64,000 nucleotides of DNA from an uncultured Thiohalocapsa sp. (GTDB lineage Bacteria; Pseudomonadota; Gammaproteobacteria; Chromatiales; Chromatiaceae), in the NCBI RefSeq assembly GCF_913062725.1, contig NZ_CAJXWY010000015.1, forward strand, positions 1 to 64,000, read 5' to 3'. The notes under the pieces are model-generated. The model did no database searches, had not been told where the DNA came from, and worked only from the letters and a program-made list of their open reading frames with translations. Shown here in pieces: positions 18,777 to 27,642 of this stretch. The position numbers and the translations under genes were made by a program. The stretch's first letter is position 1; each line of letters starts with the position of its first letter.

Positions 18777-19184
18777 TCAGGCGTCGGCCTCGTCGCCCTT
18801 GGGTGTGGCCGTCTTCGCCACCGCTTTCTTCGCGGCGGTCTTTCTGGAGCCGCCCTGCGTCGCCGCTCCTTGCTTGGTTGCCGTGCGGCCAGTCGCCTTC
18901 TTGCGGGCCGTCTTCTTCGCCGCCGCTGGTTTGCTGGCGGCCTTTTTGGCCGTCGCCTTCTTGGCCGGCGCCTTCGTCGGGATGCCGCTCTGGGCCGGAG
19001 TTTCCGTAGGGCTGGGGGTCGGGCCTTGGGCTTCGTTGGGCACCGTGTTGGGCACCGACTCGGCCGCAGCATCCTGAGTGGGGGCCGCCGCCGCGGGCTG
19101 CGAAGGCGGCGTCTGGGCCCGGGGTCTTTTCTTGGGCCCCATGCCGAACAGTTCTTCCACCATCTCCTTGATCTGCTTGAACAT
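18777..19184 (-). CDS. Histone H1-like Lys/Ala/Pro-rich protein
   Basis: About 135 residues. The N-terminus (MFKQIKEMVEELFGMGPKKR) is a short amphipathic helix. The middle is Ala/Pro/Thr-rich, and the C-terminal half is built of AAKK-, KKAT- and AKTA-type units like histone H1 tails. Such proteins bind DNA or polyanions non-specifically; AlgP-type bacterial examples are known. The ATG at 19184 follows GAGGG; an ATG 12 bp upstream is less well placed. The biased composition makes family assignment weak. Confidence 0.7.
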   Translation of the reverse strand: MFKQIKEMVEELFGMGPKKRPRAQTPPSQPAAAAPTQDAAAESVPNTVPNEAQGPTPSPTETPAQSGIPTKAPAKKATAKKAASKPAAAKKTARKKATGRTATKQGAATQGGSRKTAAKKAVAKTATPKGDEADA

Positions 19185-19990
19185 GCTAGCCCTCATATGC
19201 TGTGCCGCCCGAGCGGCGGCTGGCGATGATTGTGTGGCTGCGCGGCGACACCGGGTGCCGCCACGACTCTTCCTCGGGCGAGCGCGCTGGTAAGACCGCC
19301 GCCGTGGGTGGGCATGCTAACACCCGCGATCCGCCACTGCGGCCGCGCCCGCCCGTCGGGCAGCCACTCCCGCGCGCAGGCGCGGCCCCACACGCCCGGC
19401 CGCGGCCGCCCGCGGGGCCGTCCTGAGACCCACGCGTCGACTCACCGCCGGGCCAATCGCTCGCTGCGCCGTTCGGGCATCGGGCTCGGGCGCGGGGATC
19501 AGGTATCGGGCTCGGGCACCGGCGCCCGGCAGGTCTCATAGTCGCCCGCTGGTACCGACGGACGTAGCGTCGAGACCGACGAGCAGGGTTCACGAACTCC
19601 AAGCACTGCGGCTAATCTATTGGCATTGGTCAATACGGTGAAGACGCAGCTATCTGCAACGGCATCAATGCGCACCAGTGATCGCAACATCCGTCATCCA
19701 AAAGCCGCTCGCGGTGTGCCTGCATGAAATCGCTTTTCACCTCGACATCGCTTGCCCGTCGGTCGTTTGCCCATCGGTCATAACAGCACGCTCAACCCCC
19801 CTGTCGAGAGCAACCGTTGGTAAATGCCACTGCGGCTATCGCGGGCAGTCAGCCAATGGGCTCAGCGATCTGACCATCGATCCCTAGCTGTGCGTCCTTT
19901 AGCGGCCAACCCCGGCCGCTTTTTTTTGCCCGCAACAATGGCAGCTGTGTGCCATGCGGGTGATGCGGCCCGTTATCTACGTGTATGCAA
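19185..19990. other. 806-bp gene-poor region with an orphan terminator
   Basis: The left part, GC-rich, should contain the promoter of the H1-like gene. From about 19600 the sequence becomes more AT-rich, with a weak promoter-like pair TTCACG (19589) and TAATCT (19613), a near-perfect 14-bp direct repeat TTGCCCRTCGGTCR (19752-19765 and 19767-19780), and an intrinsic terminator at 19901-19927. A 69-codon frame at 19678-19887 lacks a ribosome-binding site and convincing composition. A small RNA is possible. Confidence 0.5.
19901..19927 (+). terminator. Intrinsic terminator, rightward
   Basis: AGCGGCC-AACCCC-GGCCGCT followed by eight T. It functions only for rightward transcripts, yet no recognised rightward gene ends nearby; the closest is the ferredoxin about 1.2 kb upstream, with the leftward H1-like gene between. 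Confidence 0.85.
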
Positions 19991-21610
19991 TCACCGCTGC
20001 GGTTGCGTGTCAATGCCGCCCGGCGCTGTCGGCGCGAGCATGGCCTCCGAGCACACATGCTGCGCCAGCCCCGCCCCGGCTTCGGCGTACAGATTGAACA
20101 CCTGATGCACACCAGCGGCGCGCAATGCCGCCTCATCGTCGGGAAATTTCGCGATGGCGCCAATGGTCCCCGCAAAGCCCTCCTTGAGCAAATGCTCCGC
20201 GGCGAACACATTCTCGGACGCCTTCGGCATGGCCAGCAGCACCAACTTGATGTGGCCGTCGTCGAGATGCAGCCGATGCCAGAAGTCCGCGTCCGTCGCC
20301 GAGCCCTGCACCACGTTGCGACCGCCGGCTTTCTGCCTGGCGACGCCGTCCGGATCGGCGTCGACGCCCACCGGACGCAGGCCCCGCTCCCGCACCAGGA
20401 AATCGTAGGCGCCGCCGCCGATGCGCCCCATGCCGACGATCATCGCGTTGGCATCCCCGGGGTCGATCTCCAGCTCAGCGGTGATGCGACGCTTGCGCTC
20501 CTGGCGGCGCAGACGACCACTGAAGAGCTCATAGATCACATGCGACTGGCTGTTGAGCGGCGAGGCGAGCACAAAGGACAGGGCCAGGGTGATGGCGATG
20601 ATGGCCAGCCAGTCCGGTGACAGCCAGCCGTTCTTGGCGGCGATGGCGGCGACGATGAGTCCGAACTCGCTGTAGTTGAATAAGGCGAGTGCGCCCAGGA
20701 GCGCAGTGCGTGCCCGCAACCGCAAGGCGAGCATCAGCTGCTCGAAGAGAAAGCCCTTCAGCGGCAAGAGCAGCAGCAACAGGATCACCACCGGCACCAT
20801 CTCCAGACTCGGCGTCACCGCCAGCCCGATGCTGAGGAAGAATCCCACCAGGAAGAGATCTTTGAGCCCGAGCAGCACATCGGCGAGCTCGCCGGATTTG
20901 GGGTGCGACGCCACCATCACCCCCAGCAACAAGGCCCCCAAATCGCCCTTCACATCGACGAGCTCGAACACCTCGGCGCCACCCAGACCCAGCGTCAGGC
21001 CGAACAGCAGCAGCAGCTCACCATGCCCGGCCCGCTCCAGCAGCCAATGCACCAGAGGGCGCGCCAACAGCAGTCCGAGCAGCAACAGCGCCCACAGGCT
21101 CGGCACCTTACCGGCGGAGAAAACCAGGAAGACCACCGCCGCCAGATCCTGCATGATCAGGATACCGATGGCGATGGTGCCGTAGAGCGAGCCCATTTCT
21201 CCCTTCTCCTCCAGCACCTTCACCGCGAAGACGGTGCTCGAGAAGCTGAGCGCGAAGGCCAGCACCAGCGCCGGGCCATAGTCCACGCCGGCCAGGTACG
21301 GCAGGCCCAGATGGCCGAGGGCGAGCAGCAGCGGCGCGAACACCGCCACCACCGCCACCATATGCAGTGACGCGACGCCCCACACCTGCGGTGCCGCGAG
21401 GCTCTTCAGCTTGAGCTTGAGCCCGATGGTGAACAGCAGCAGTGTGACGCCGAGCTCCGAGAGGGTGTCGATGACCGGGTCTTCTTGCGCACCCAGGGCA
21501 TTGAGCACGAATCCGGCCACCAGATAGCCCACCAGGGGCGGCAGCCCCGTGTGCTTGGCGACCACACCGGCGGCAAAGGCGACGGCGATCCAGGTGATGG
21601 CGTCGAACAT
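19991..21610 (-). CDS. CPA2-family cation/proton antiporter with TrkA-N domain (KefB type)
   Basis: 539 residues. About 12 membrane segments cover residues 1-370, with LVGYLVAGF, ELGVTLLLFTIGLKL and ALSFSSTVFAVKVLE being typical of monovalent-cation:proton antiporters. A cytosolic Rossmann domain starts at MIVGMGRIGGGAYDFL near residue 405 and continues with GSATDADFW. It would exchange K+ or Na+ for protons at the inner membrane, with gating by nucleotide at the TrkA-N domain. The regulatory KefF/KefG partner is not seen. The ATG at 21610 gives the expected start MFDAITWIAVAF. Confidence 0.92.
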   Translation of the reverse strand: MFDAITWIAVAFAAGVVAKHTGLPPLVGYLVAGFVLNALGAQEDPVIDTLSELGVTLLLFTIGLKLKLKSLAAPQVWGVASLHMVAVVAVFAPLLLALGHLGLPYLAGVDYGPALVLAFALSFSSTVFAVKVLEEKGEMGSLYGTIAIGILIMQDLAAVVFLVFSAGKVPSLWALLLLGLLLARPLVHWLLERAGHGELLLLFGLTLGLGGAEVFELVDVKGDLGALLLGVMVASHPKSGELADVLLGLKDLFLVGFFLSIGLAVTPSLEMVPVVILLLLLLPLKGFLFEQLMLALRLRARTALLGALALFNYSEFGLIVAAIAAKNGWLSPDWLAIIAITLALSFVLASPLNSQSHVIYELFSGRLRRQERKRRITAELEIDPGDANAMIVGMGRIGGGAYDFLVRERGLRPVGVDADPDGVARQKAGGRNVVQGSATDADFWHRLHLDDGHIKLVLLAMPKASENVFAAEHLLKEGFAGTIGAIAKFPDDEAALRAAGVHQVFNLYAEAGAGLAQHVCSEAMLAPTAPGGIDTQPQR

Positions 21611-21840
21611 CGATGGGCTCCTCGGTGACCACGCAGGGGGGTGCGCCGCGGCGAGCCGCCGCCGAGCGCAGCGCCCATGCTACAGCGCGACTTGACGCAA
21701 AGCACGACCTGTGCCGATTCGCCCCGGTGGGCTGCCCCGCGTGACGGGACCGTTACGATATACTCGCCCTGCGTTGGCTCCTGTGCAGGACAACGCCCAT
21801 CGCCTTCCCTGAAAACCGCTCAACGATCAAGGGTCAATCC

Positions 21841-23889
21841 ATGTCCGAATACAACGCGGAGGACGTCCGCAACGTCGCCCTCGTCGGCCATGCCGGCGCC
21901 GGCAAGACCACGCTGGTGGAGGCGCTGCTCGCCGCCGCCGGGGCCATCAAGGAGCCGGGCAGCGTGGACAAGGGCACCGCGGTCTGCGACTGGGACGACA
22001 TGGAAAAGACGCTCAAGCACTCGCTGGACGTCGGCATCACCGGCTTCACCACCCACGGCAAGCACATCAACCTGCTGGACACCCCGGGGTATCCGGACTT
22101 CCTCGGCCGCGCCCTCTCGGTGCTGAGCGCGGTGGAGACCACGGCCATCGTGGTCAATGCCGAGAACGGCATCGAGCCGCTCACCCAGCGCATGTGGAAA
22201 GCCGCAGACAAGCGCAACCACTGCCGCCTGTTCATCGTCAATCGCATCGACGCGGACGGCGTCGATGCGCAGGCGCTCACGGCGCAGATCCGCGAGGCCT
22301 TCGGCGCCGAATGTCTGCCCATCAACCTGCCGGCGGACGGGGGCAAGCGCGTCATCGACTGCTTCTTCAATCCGGCCGGTGACGGCGCCGACTTCTCCAG
22401 TGTGGAAGCGGCCCATAGCCAGATCATCGACCAGGTGGTGGAAGTCGACGAAGACCTGATGGAGCGCTACCTGGAGCAGGGCCAGGCGCTGAAGCCCGAG
22501 CAACTGCACGACGCCTTCGAGGCGGCCCTGCGCGAGGCGCACCTGGTGCCCATCTGCTTCTGCTCCGCCGAAACCGGCGCCGGCATGCCAGAGCTGCTGG
22601 AAATCCTGGTGCGGCTCATGCCGAACCCCGCCGAAGGCAACCCGCCGCCCTTCATGAAGGGCGAAGGCGCCAACCAGCGGCCGGTGAGCGTCGTGCCGGA
22701 GCCGGATCAGCACGCCGTCGCGCATGTGTTCAAGGTGATCAATGACCCGTTTCGGGGCAAGATCAGCATCTTCCGCATCCATCAGGGGCGTATCGCCACC
22801 AACAGCCAGCTCTACATCGGCGATGCACGCAAGCCCTTCAAGGTGACCCACCTCTACCGCATGCACGGCAACGACCTCATCGAGGTGGACGCGGGCGTGC
22901 CCGGCGACATCCTCGCCGTCACCCGGGTGGACGACATCCATTTCGATGCCGTGCTGCACGACTCGCACGACGAGGACCACTACCATCTCACCAGCATCGA
23001 GTGCCCCCTGCCGCTGTTCGGCCTGGCGGTGAACGTCGCCAAGCGCGGTGATGAGCAGAAGCTCACCGACGCGCTGCACAAGCTCGAGTCCGAAGACCCC
23101 TGCTTCCATGTCGAGCACAATGCCGCCGCCAACGAGACCGTCATGCGCGGCCTCGGCGAGCTGCATCTGAAAGTGCTGATGCGCCGCCTGTCAGAGCAGT
23201 TCCACGTCGACATCGAGACCAAGCCGCCGAGCATCCCCTACCGGGAAACCATCACCGCCAAGGCCGAGGGCCATCACAGGCACAAGAAGCAGACCGGCGG
23301 CGCGGGGCAGTTCGGCGAGGTGTATCTGCGCATCGAGCCGCGCGAGCAGGGCGCGGGCTTCGAGTTCGTCGATGAGACCGTCGGCGGCTGCATCCCCAAC
23401 CAGTTCATCCCCTCCATCGAGAAGGGCGTGCGCCAGGTGCTGGAGGAAGGCGCCATCGCCGGCTATCCCATACAGGACGTGCGCGTGGCGGTCTACGACG
23501 GCAAGTCCCACCCGGTGGACTCCAAGGACATCGCCTTCGCCACCGCCGGCAAGAAGGCCTTCCTGGATGCCGTCGAGAAAGCCAGGCCCGCCGTCCTGGA
23601 GCCCATCGTCAAGATCCGCATCACCGCCTCGGACAGCCACATGGGCGACCTCGCCGGCGATCTCTCCGGCCGTCGCGGGCGCATCCAGGGCAGCGAGTCC
23701 AAGAGCCGCGGGCGCATCATCATCGACGGCGAGGTGCCGCTCGCTGAGCTGGAAGGCTACGAGTCCCGGCTCAAGTCCATCACCGGCGGCGAAGGCAGCT
23801 ATACCATCGAGCTCAGCCACTACGAAGCGGTGCCCGCCCACATCCAAAAGCAGCTGGCGGATGCCTTCCAGCGCTCGAGTGATGACTGA
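21841..23889 (+). CDS. Elongation factor G-like GTPase
   Basis: 682 residues, full EF-G length, but of the EF-G-like subfamily. P-loop GHAGAGKTTLVEALL, DTPGYPDF switch II, then the domain II, III and IV signatures (GELHLKVLMRRL, GGAGQFGEVYLRI) and domain V. The guanine-specificity motif reads NRID rather than NKxD. Such paralogues exist beside the canonical fusA and may act in ribosome recycling or special translation; that is inference. A TATACT hexamer at 21759 may be a -10. It is monocistronic by position. Confidence 0.9.
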   Translation: MSEYNAEDVRNVALVGHAGAGKTTLVEALLAAAGAIKEPGSVDKGTAVCDWDDMEKTLKHSLDVGITGFTTHGKHINLLDTPGYPDFLGRALSVLSAVETTAIVVNAENGIEPLTQRMWKAADKRNHCRLFIVNRIDADGVDAQALTAQIREAFGAECLPINLPADGGKRVIDCFFNPAGDGADFSSVEAAHSQIIDQVVEVDEDLMERYLEQGQALKPEQLHDAFEAALREAHLVPICFCSAETGAGMPELLEILVRLMPNPAEGNPPPFMKGEGANQRPVSVVPEPDQHAVAHVFKVINDPFRGKISIFRIHQGRIATNSQLYIGDARKPFKVTHLYRMHGNDLIEVDAGVPGDILAVTRVDDIHFDAVLHDSHDEDHYHLTSIECPLPLFGLAVNVAKRGDEQKLTDALHKLESEDPCFHVEHNAAANETVMRGLGELHLKVLMRRLSEQFHVDIETKPPSIPYRETITAKAEGHHRHKKQTGGAGQFGEVYLRIEPREQGAGFEFVDETVGGCIPNQFIPSIEKGVRQVLEEGAIAGYPIQDVRVAVYDGKSHPVDSKDIAFATAGKKAFLDAVEKARPAVLEPIVKIRITASDSHMGDLAGDLSGRRGRIQGSESKSRGRIIIDGEVPLAELEGYESRLKSITGGEGSYTIELSHYEAVPAHIQKQLADAFQRSSDD

Positions 23890-23911
23890 CGATGCAGCCC
23901 GGGGCCACAGA

Positions 23912-23935
23912 TCCGGCGTAGAGCGCCACGCCGGA
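23912..23935 (+). terminator. Hairpin downstream of the EF-G-like gene
   Basis: TCCGGCGT-N8-ACGCCGGA, perfect 8-bp stem 23 bp after the stop. There is no T-tract, so termination would need Rho or the hairpin may only stabilise the transcript end. Confidence 0.4.
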
Positions 23936-24150
23936 CAGCCTTCGGCGGGCTGGGCACCGACGGCGCCGGCGCAGCGTCTGGTGCGCGCGATGACAAGGGC
24001 TGCTGAGGCCTGAGCGCCGACGGCCGGGGCCCGCAGGCCGACGCCCCGGCCGAGCGGCCCCGCCGCCGCTAACATCTCCCCGCCCGCCGACCTCCCCAAG
24101 GCCTGCAACCCCGCAACCGTCGACGCCCACCCAAGGGCCTGCCCGGCGCG

Positions 24151-24236
24151 CCGGCATCCTTCGAATGCCATGGACGCACAGACAAGTAATGTAGACGCTC
24201 TGCAAAGTATGCGCGCCAATCCTGGCGTAGCCTTAT
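24151..24236. repeat. Copy 2 of the 86-bp dispersed direct repeat
   Basis: Same orientation as 11375-11460; core 24173-24215. It lies 150 bp before the first T3SS gene. Together with copy 1 it brackets 12.7 kb that contains the nif operon, the antiporter and the EF-G-like gene. Confidence 0.75.
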
Positions 24237-24385
24237 CCTGAGCAAGGCACTAAGGTATTAGGGAGGGACGACACGGCGGCGCCAGCCCATCGAGCCCAAC
24301 ACCACCGAGCGGGTGCGCCGTGCCGGTTGCCCGCGCCCCGGTGTGCCCACCGCGTGCCCAGAACCAAGCCCGGAGGCCCAATGCA

Positions 24386-24700
24386 ATGACCGACGACGAG
24401 CTACAACAGACACTCGAGCTTTCCGATCGCCTGTGCGCCCAGATGGAGCAGCTCCTCGAGCGCGGGCAGGCCGCCCTCGCCGAGACCGAGGCGTTCTACG
24501 CCGAGCACGGTATCCCCCGCGACGCGCCCCGGCAATTTCTCACCAGTGCGCGCCGCACGCCCGAACAACGCCAGCAGATCGACGCGGAGCTCGCCGCGAT
24601 GGAAGCGGAGATCGCGCGTGATCTCGAGGCCGCCGTCGAGCAGCATCGCCCGCGTCCGCAACAGCGGCGTGCACCCCGACCCGGCCATCTCAGCGTGTGA
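24386..24700 (+). CDS. Small coiled-coil protein, candidate SseA/CesA-type chaperone of the tip protein
   Basis: 104 residues, strongly helical and acidic in the first 90 residues (ELSDRLCAQMEQLLERGQAA), with a basic Pro/Arg tail. No family was recognised. It is the first gene of the rightward T3SS operon, just before the predicted tip protein, where SPI-2-like loci place a small coiled-coil chaperone for the filament protein; the role is inferred from size and position. The start at 24386 follows CGGAGG. Confidence 0.6.
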   Translation: MTDDELQQTLELSDRLCAQMEQLLERGQAALAETEAFYAEHGIPRDAPRQFLTSARRTPEQRQQIDAELAAMEAEIARDLEAAVEQHRPRPQQRRAPRPGHLSV

Positions 24701-24799
24701 CGCCGAGCCCGTGCGAGCCAACCGCCGCCCACAAGCCCCGACGGCTGAGATGCCATGACCGTGACGCGGCACCATCCCACCACGTATTCGGAGCAGGTG

Positions 24800-25465
24800 A
24801 TGACAGCCAAGATCCCAGATTCCCACACCGCAAACTATCGAACGAACGATTACGCGCCAAAGGAACCGGTCGTTTGGACGCCGGACCAGGACCGCATGCC
24901 GTCGTGGCAAAAAGACCTGCTTCGGCATTCCACGCCGGTGAAGAACAATAACCAGCATTCGGAGAACGTGATGACAACAGTGCAATCATCCGCCACGTCA
25001 GGCGTCGAATCCCTGGGCAGTGACCGCTTCGCAATGGACGGCAGCACCCTGGATCTGCAAACCCTGATCATGACCCTGCAAGCGGAACGGGCCAATAATC
25101 TGGAAGCACAGCTCGCCGCTCAAGGGAACGAAATCAAGCAGACCACTGCTCGTCTGCGCGAGGCTAGAGATATGATGGCGCAGATGCAAGACTGCAAAAA
25201 TTCTCAGAAGCATGCCCCTGCTGAACTGGTTAATTATTGCAAAAAAATTGGCTTGGAGCTCCACAAAGATAACAGCAAGGAAGCCTGGGATACCAACATC
25301 ACCCGACTGAAGGCATATAAAGACGCGCTCAACAGCCAATCGCAACTGGACATGATCCGCATGCAGGGCCTGATGCAGAAGCGCGATCAAGCCTTCCAGC
25401 TCATGACCAATACCATTCAAAAGCTCGGCAAGACACTCGACGGCATCATCGCAAACATGCGCTGA
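24800..25465 (+). CDS. sctA: Predicted T3SS needle-tip/filament protein (SctA, EspA/SseB/LcrV-like)
   Basis: 221 residues from the ATG at 24800, or 164 from an in-frame ATG at 24971; both follow nearly identical GGAG-containing leaders. The shorter form holds the structured part: a long N-terminal helix (DLQTLIMTLQAERANNLEAQ), a central variable region with two cysteines and a C-terminal coiled-coil helix ending IQKLGKTLDGIIANMR. That layout resembles tip and filament proteins that cap the needle and guide the translocon. Base composition is more AT-rich than neighbours, as often seen for exposed T3SS proteins. The family assignment rests on architecture and on position before the translocator genes. 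Confidence 0.6.
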   Translation: MTAKIPDSHTANYRTNDYAPKEPVVWTPDQDRMPSWQKDLLRHSTPVKNNNQHSENVMTTVQSSATSGVESLGSDRFAMDGSTLDLQTLIMTLQAERANNLEAQLAAQGNEIKQTTARLREARDMMAQMQDCKNSQKHAPAELVNYCKKIGLELHKDNSKEAWDTNITRLKAYKDALNSQSQLDMIRMQGLMQKRDQAFQLMTNTIQKLGKTLDGIIANMR

Positions 25466-25520
25466 GGTCTTCGCCGCCACGCCCCGGCTACCGCCACAAG
25501 ACCCACTCAAAGGACGCCCC

Positions 25521-26051
25521 ATGACCGCCGACGCCATCACCCGCGATCAGATCGACGCGTTCGCAAACACCGATCTCGCCGCCTTCGCCACCGGGCTCGC
25601 GCAGGCCGGCGGCAATCTCGGTGCCCTGCGCGGGCTCACGGACGCCGATCTCGAACGCATTTACACCCTCGCCTACCAGCTCGCTGGGCGGGCACAGTGG
25701 CATCAGGCCGAGCCGCTGTTTCGCTGTCTGTGCTTCTATCAGCATCGGGCGGCCCGCGGCTGGCGTGGCCTGGGGCTGTGCCGACGTGAGCGCGGTGATC
25801 TGCCGGGCGCCTTCGAGGCCTTTGACATGGCACTCACCAGCGATGATCCGGATCTGGACGATGCCCTGAAGGCGGCGCAGTGCCTGATCACGGCCGGCGC
25901 CACCGGGCAGGCCCGCGACTACCTGGAGCATCTGCTCGCCGTGACTGAGCAGGCGTCCGTTGCGGAGACCCAGTTCTCACCTGCGGCGGCGAGCACCGCC
26001 ACCACCGTGCGTGAGCAGGCGCAGTTACTGGTGCAACGCCTGCAACAATGA
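25521..26051 (+). CDS. SycD/LcrH-family TPR chaperone of T3SS translocators (first copy)
   Basis: 176 residues with TPR-like helix pairs in the SycD pattern: LERIYTLAYQLAGRAQWHQAEPLFRCLC, RGWRGLGLCRRERGDLPGAFEAFDMA and DALKAAQCLITAGATGQARDYLE. Class II chaperones keep hydrophobic translocators soluble and partner-free before secretion. It lies directly upstream of sctB and probably serves it. A GGA ribosome-binding site precedes the ATG. Confidence 0.88.
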   Translation: MTADAITRDQIDAFANTDLAAFATGLAQAGGNLGALRGLTDADLERIYTLAYQLAGRAQWHQAEPLFRCLCFYQHRAARGWRGLGLCRRERGDLPGAFEAFDMALTSDDPDLDDALKAAQCLITAGATGQARDYLEHLLAVTEQASVAETQFSPAAASTATTVREQAQLLVQRLQQ

Positions 26052-26213
26052 CGCCGGTCGGCGCCTGCCCTGGTCAGGCTGCCCGGGTGGCCAATGCCGA
26101 GGGCCCGGCCCCAGCTGACTCAGCCCAGCCTGCTCAGCCCAGCCTGCACGGCCCAGGAGTGCCCAGCTAGATCCCCGTCCCTCGCCAAGATCCTCATGCA
26201 GGAGATCACAAGC

Positions 26214-27101
26214 ATGTCCAACACACCCATCAATGCGCAACAACATCCCCCCCTGCCGCTTGGCTACACGCCGGAAGCCGCCGAGTCTACCGCCGGCGGA
26301 AAAACGGCGGTCGCCGGAGACGCTGGTGTGCCTGCCCCTCCGGCACCCAAGCCCCGTGACCTCGACGGCCTGCCCAGCCCTCGCCCCCCGAGTGGCGCTG
26401 ATACCACACAAACCAACGCGCGCATCAATGCGCTCACCGCAAACCTGCACACCGATGTGACTGCAATGCTGAGTCTTATGCATGAGGTGAGCCGCGAAAC
26501 GCGCAAGTCCGCCGCGGAAGTCCGCGCCGCCGAACGGGAGACACGCTTCAACCTGCTGCAATCCGGCGTCGATGATCTTCGCGAGGCCGCCAAATGGGCA
26601 CTCGCCGCGGGTGTGGTCGCCGCCGCCGGCAAAGTGGTGCAGGGCTTTGCGAGCATGGGGGCCGGTGCCATAAAAACCGGGGCTGGCGGGCTGGCGGCGC
26701 TCGGTGGTGGCTTGAGTGCAGCCGGCGGGATCAAGGGGCAGGGTATGATGAGTACGAATCCCACGGGAGCAGAACTCGTGGCGCAACAGTGGAGTGGCTA
26801 TGGCAAGGTCGCCGAAGGCGCCGGCAACGCCGCCTCGGGTGCCGCCGATGGTGTCAGCGGCTCAGGCGGCGTGGTCAGCGGTATCGCGGATGCCGTAGCC
26901 GCAGGCTTCAACTACAAATCGAAACAGAAAGAGGCCGACCAGAAGGCCAAGGAAGCCGAGGCTGAGCGCCTACAGGCGGGCATCGAACGCAGCAGCGAAT
27001 TCATCCAGAGCATGCGCGATACCCTGCAGGACATCCAGCAGCGCCTGGCCGCCATGCAGCAATCCGAGCACGACACGGCGGTGGCCGTGGTGCGGGTCTG
27101 A
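26214..27101 (+). CDS. sctB: T3SS minor translocator SctB (YopD/SseD/EspB-like)
   Basis: About 295 residues. A Pro-rich secretion-signal-like N-terminus is followed by a coiled helix with EVSRETRKSAAEVRAAERE, one hydrophobic Ala/Gly-rich stretch around residues 130-180 (AAKWALAAGVVAAAGKVVQG), a Ser/Gly loop, and a C-terminal amphipathic helix. One hydrophobic region and this size fit the minor pore protein. The ATG at 26214 follows AGGAG; an in-frame ATG at 26196 is possible. It is flanked by two SycD-type chaperones. Confidence 0.8.
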   Translation: MSNTPINAQQHPPLPLGYTPEAAESTAGGKTAVAGDAGVPAPPAPKPRDLDGLPSPRPPSGADTTQTNARINALTANLHTDVTAMLSLMHEVSRETRKSAAEVRAAERETRFNLLQSGVDDLREAAKWALAAGVVAAAGKVVQGFASMGAGAIKTGAGGLAALGGGLSAAGGIKGQGMMSTNPTGAELVAQQWSGYGKVAEGAGNAASGAADGVSGSGGVVSGIADAVAAGFNYKSKQKEADQKAKEAEAERLQAGIERSSEFIQSMRDTLQDIQQRLAAMQQSEHDTAVAVVRV

Positions 27102-27114
27102 TGCGGAGGCGAGC

Positions 27115-27642
27115 ATGAGCGAGCCCACCCATGACGCAGCGGCGCGGACCCCCGCCGAGGACCAGATGGACCTGGACGCACTCCTTGAGGCGTTCAGCCG
27201 CGAAGGTGCCGTTCTCGGCGATTTCGAAGGCCTGAGCAAGCACCATTACGAAGCCCTGTATGGCATGGCCTACAACCTGTACGAGGCCGAGCGCTACCGC
27301 GACGCACGCGAGCTATTTTGCTATCTCTGCAGCCGCAATCATCTCGAGCAGCGCTTTTGGCTGGGGCTGGGCGCCTGCCAGCAGATGCTCGGCCTGCACG
27401 ATCAAGCCACCACCGCCTATGCCTTCGCCAACCTGCTCGACGTGGACGATCCCCGATCGGCGTTACACGCGGGTGAATGCCTGCTGGCATCCGGACAGCA
27501 CACCGAGGCGGCCGACGCCCTCAACGATGCCCTGACCACAGCCGGTGCCGGCACCGGGGGCATCAACACCGCCGTCGCCCAGCGCGCGCAGGCGCTCCTG
27601 GCGACGGTCAGCAGCCAAGACAGCACGGGGATGGAAGCATGA
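27115..27642 (+). CDS. SycD/LcrH-family TPR chaperone of T3SS translocators (second copy)
   Basis: 175 residues, paralogous in layout to 25521-26051: HHYEALYGMAYNLYEAERYRDARELFCYLC, RFWLGLGACQQMLGLHDQATTAY and SALHAGECLLASGQHTEAAD. It starts 13 bp after sctB behind GGAGG and overlaps the sctE start (ATGA), so it is probably coupled to the major translocator. A separate chaperone for each translocator is seen in SPI-2-like loci. Confidence 0.9.
   Translation: MSEPTHDAAARTPAEDQMDLDALLEAFSREGAVLGDFEGLSKHHYEALYGMAYNLYEAERYRDARELFCYLCSRNHLEQRFWLGLGACQQMLGLHDQATTAYAFANLLDVDDPRSALHAGECLLASGQHTEAADALNDALTTAGAGTGGINTAVAQRAQALLATVSSQDSTGMEA

Larger units (their letters stand above)
23890..24385. other. 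Boundary between EF-G-like gene and the T3SS block
   Basis: 496 bp that hold a hairpin at 23912-23935, the second copy of the 86-bp repeat, and presumably the promoter of the rightward T3SS operon. No recognisable sigma70 pair or ExsA-type box could be named with confidence, and no coding frame is convincing. Confidence 0.6.

Noticed and set aside
19678..19887. 69-codon frame just before the orphan terminator
   Set aside because: GTG start without ribosome site, unremarkable composition; a non-coding transcript is as likely.
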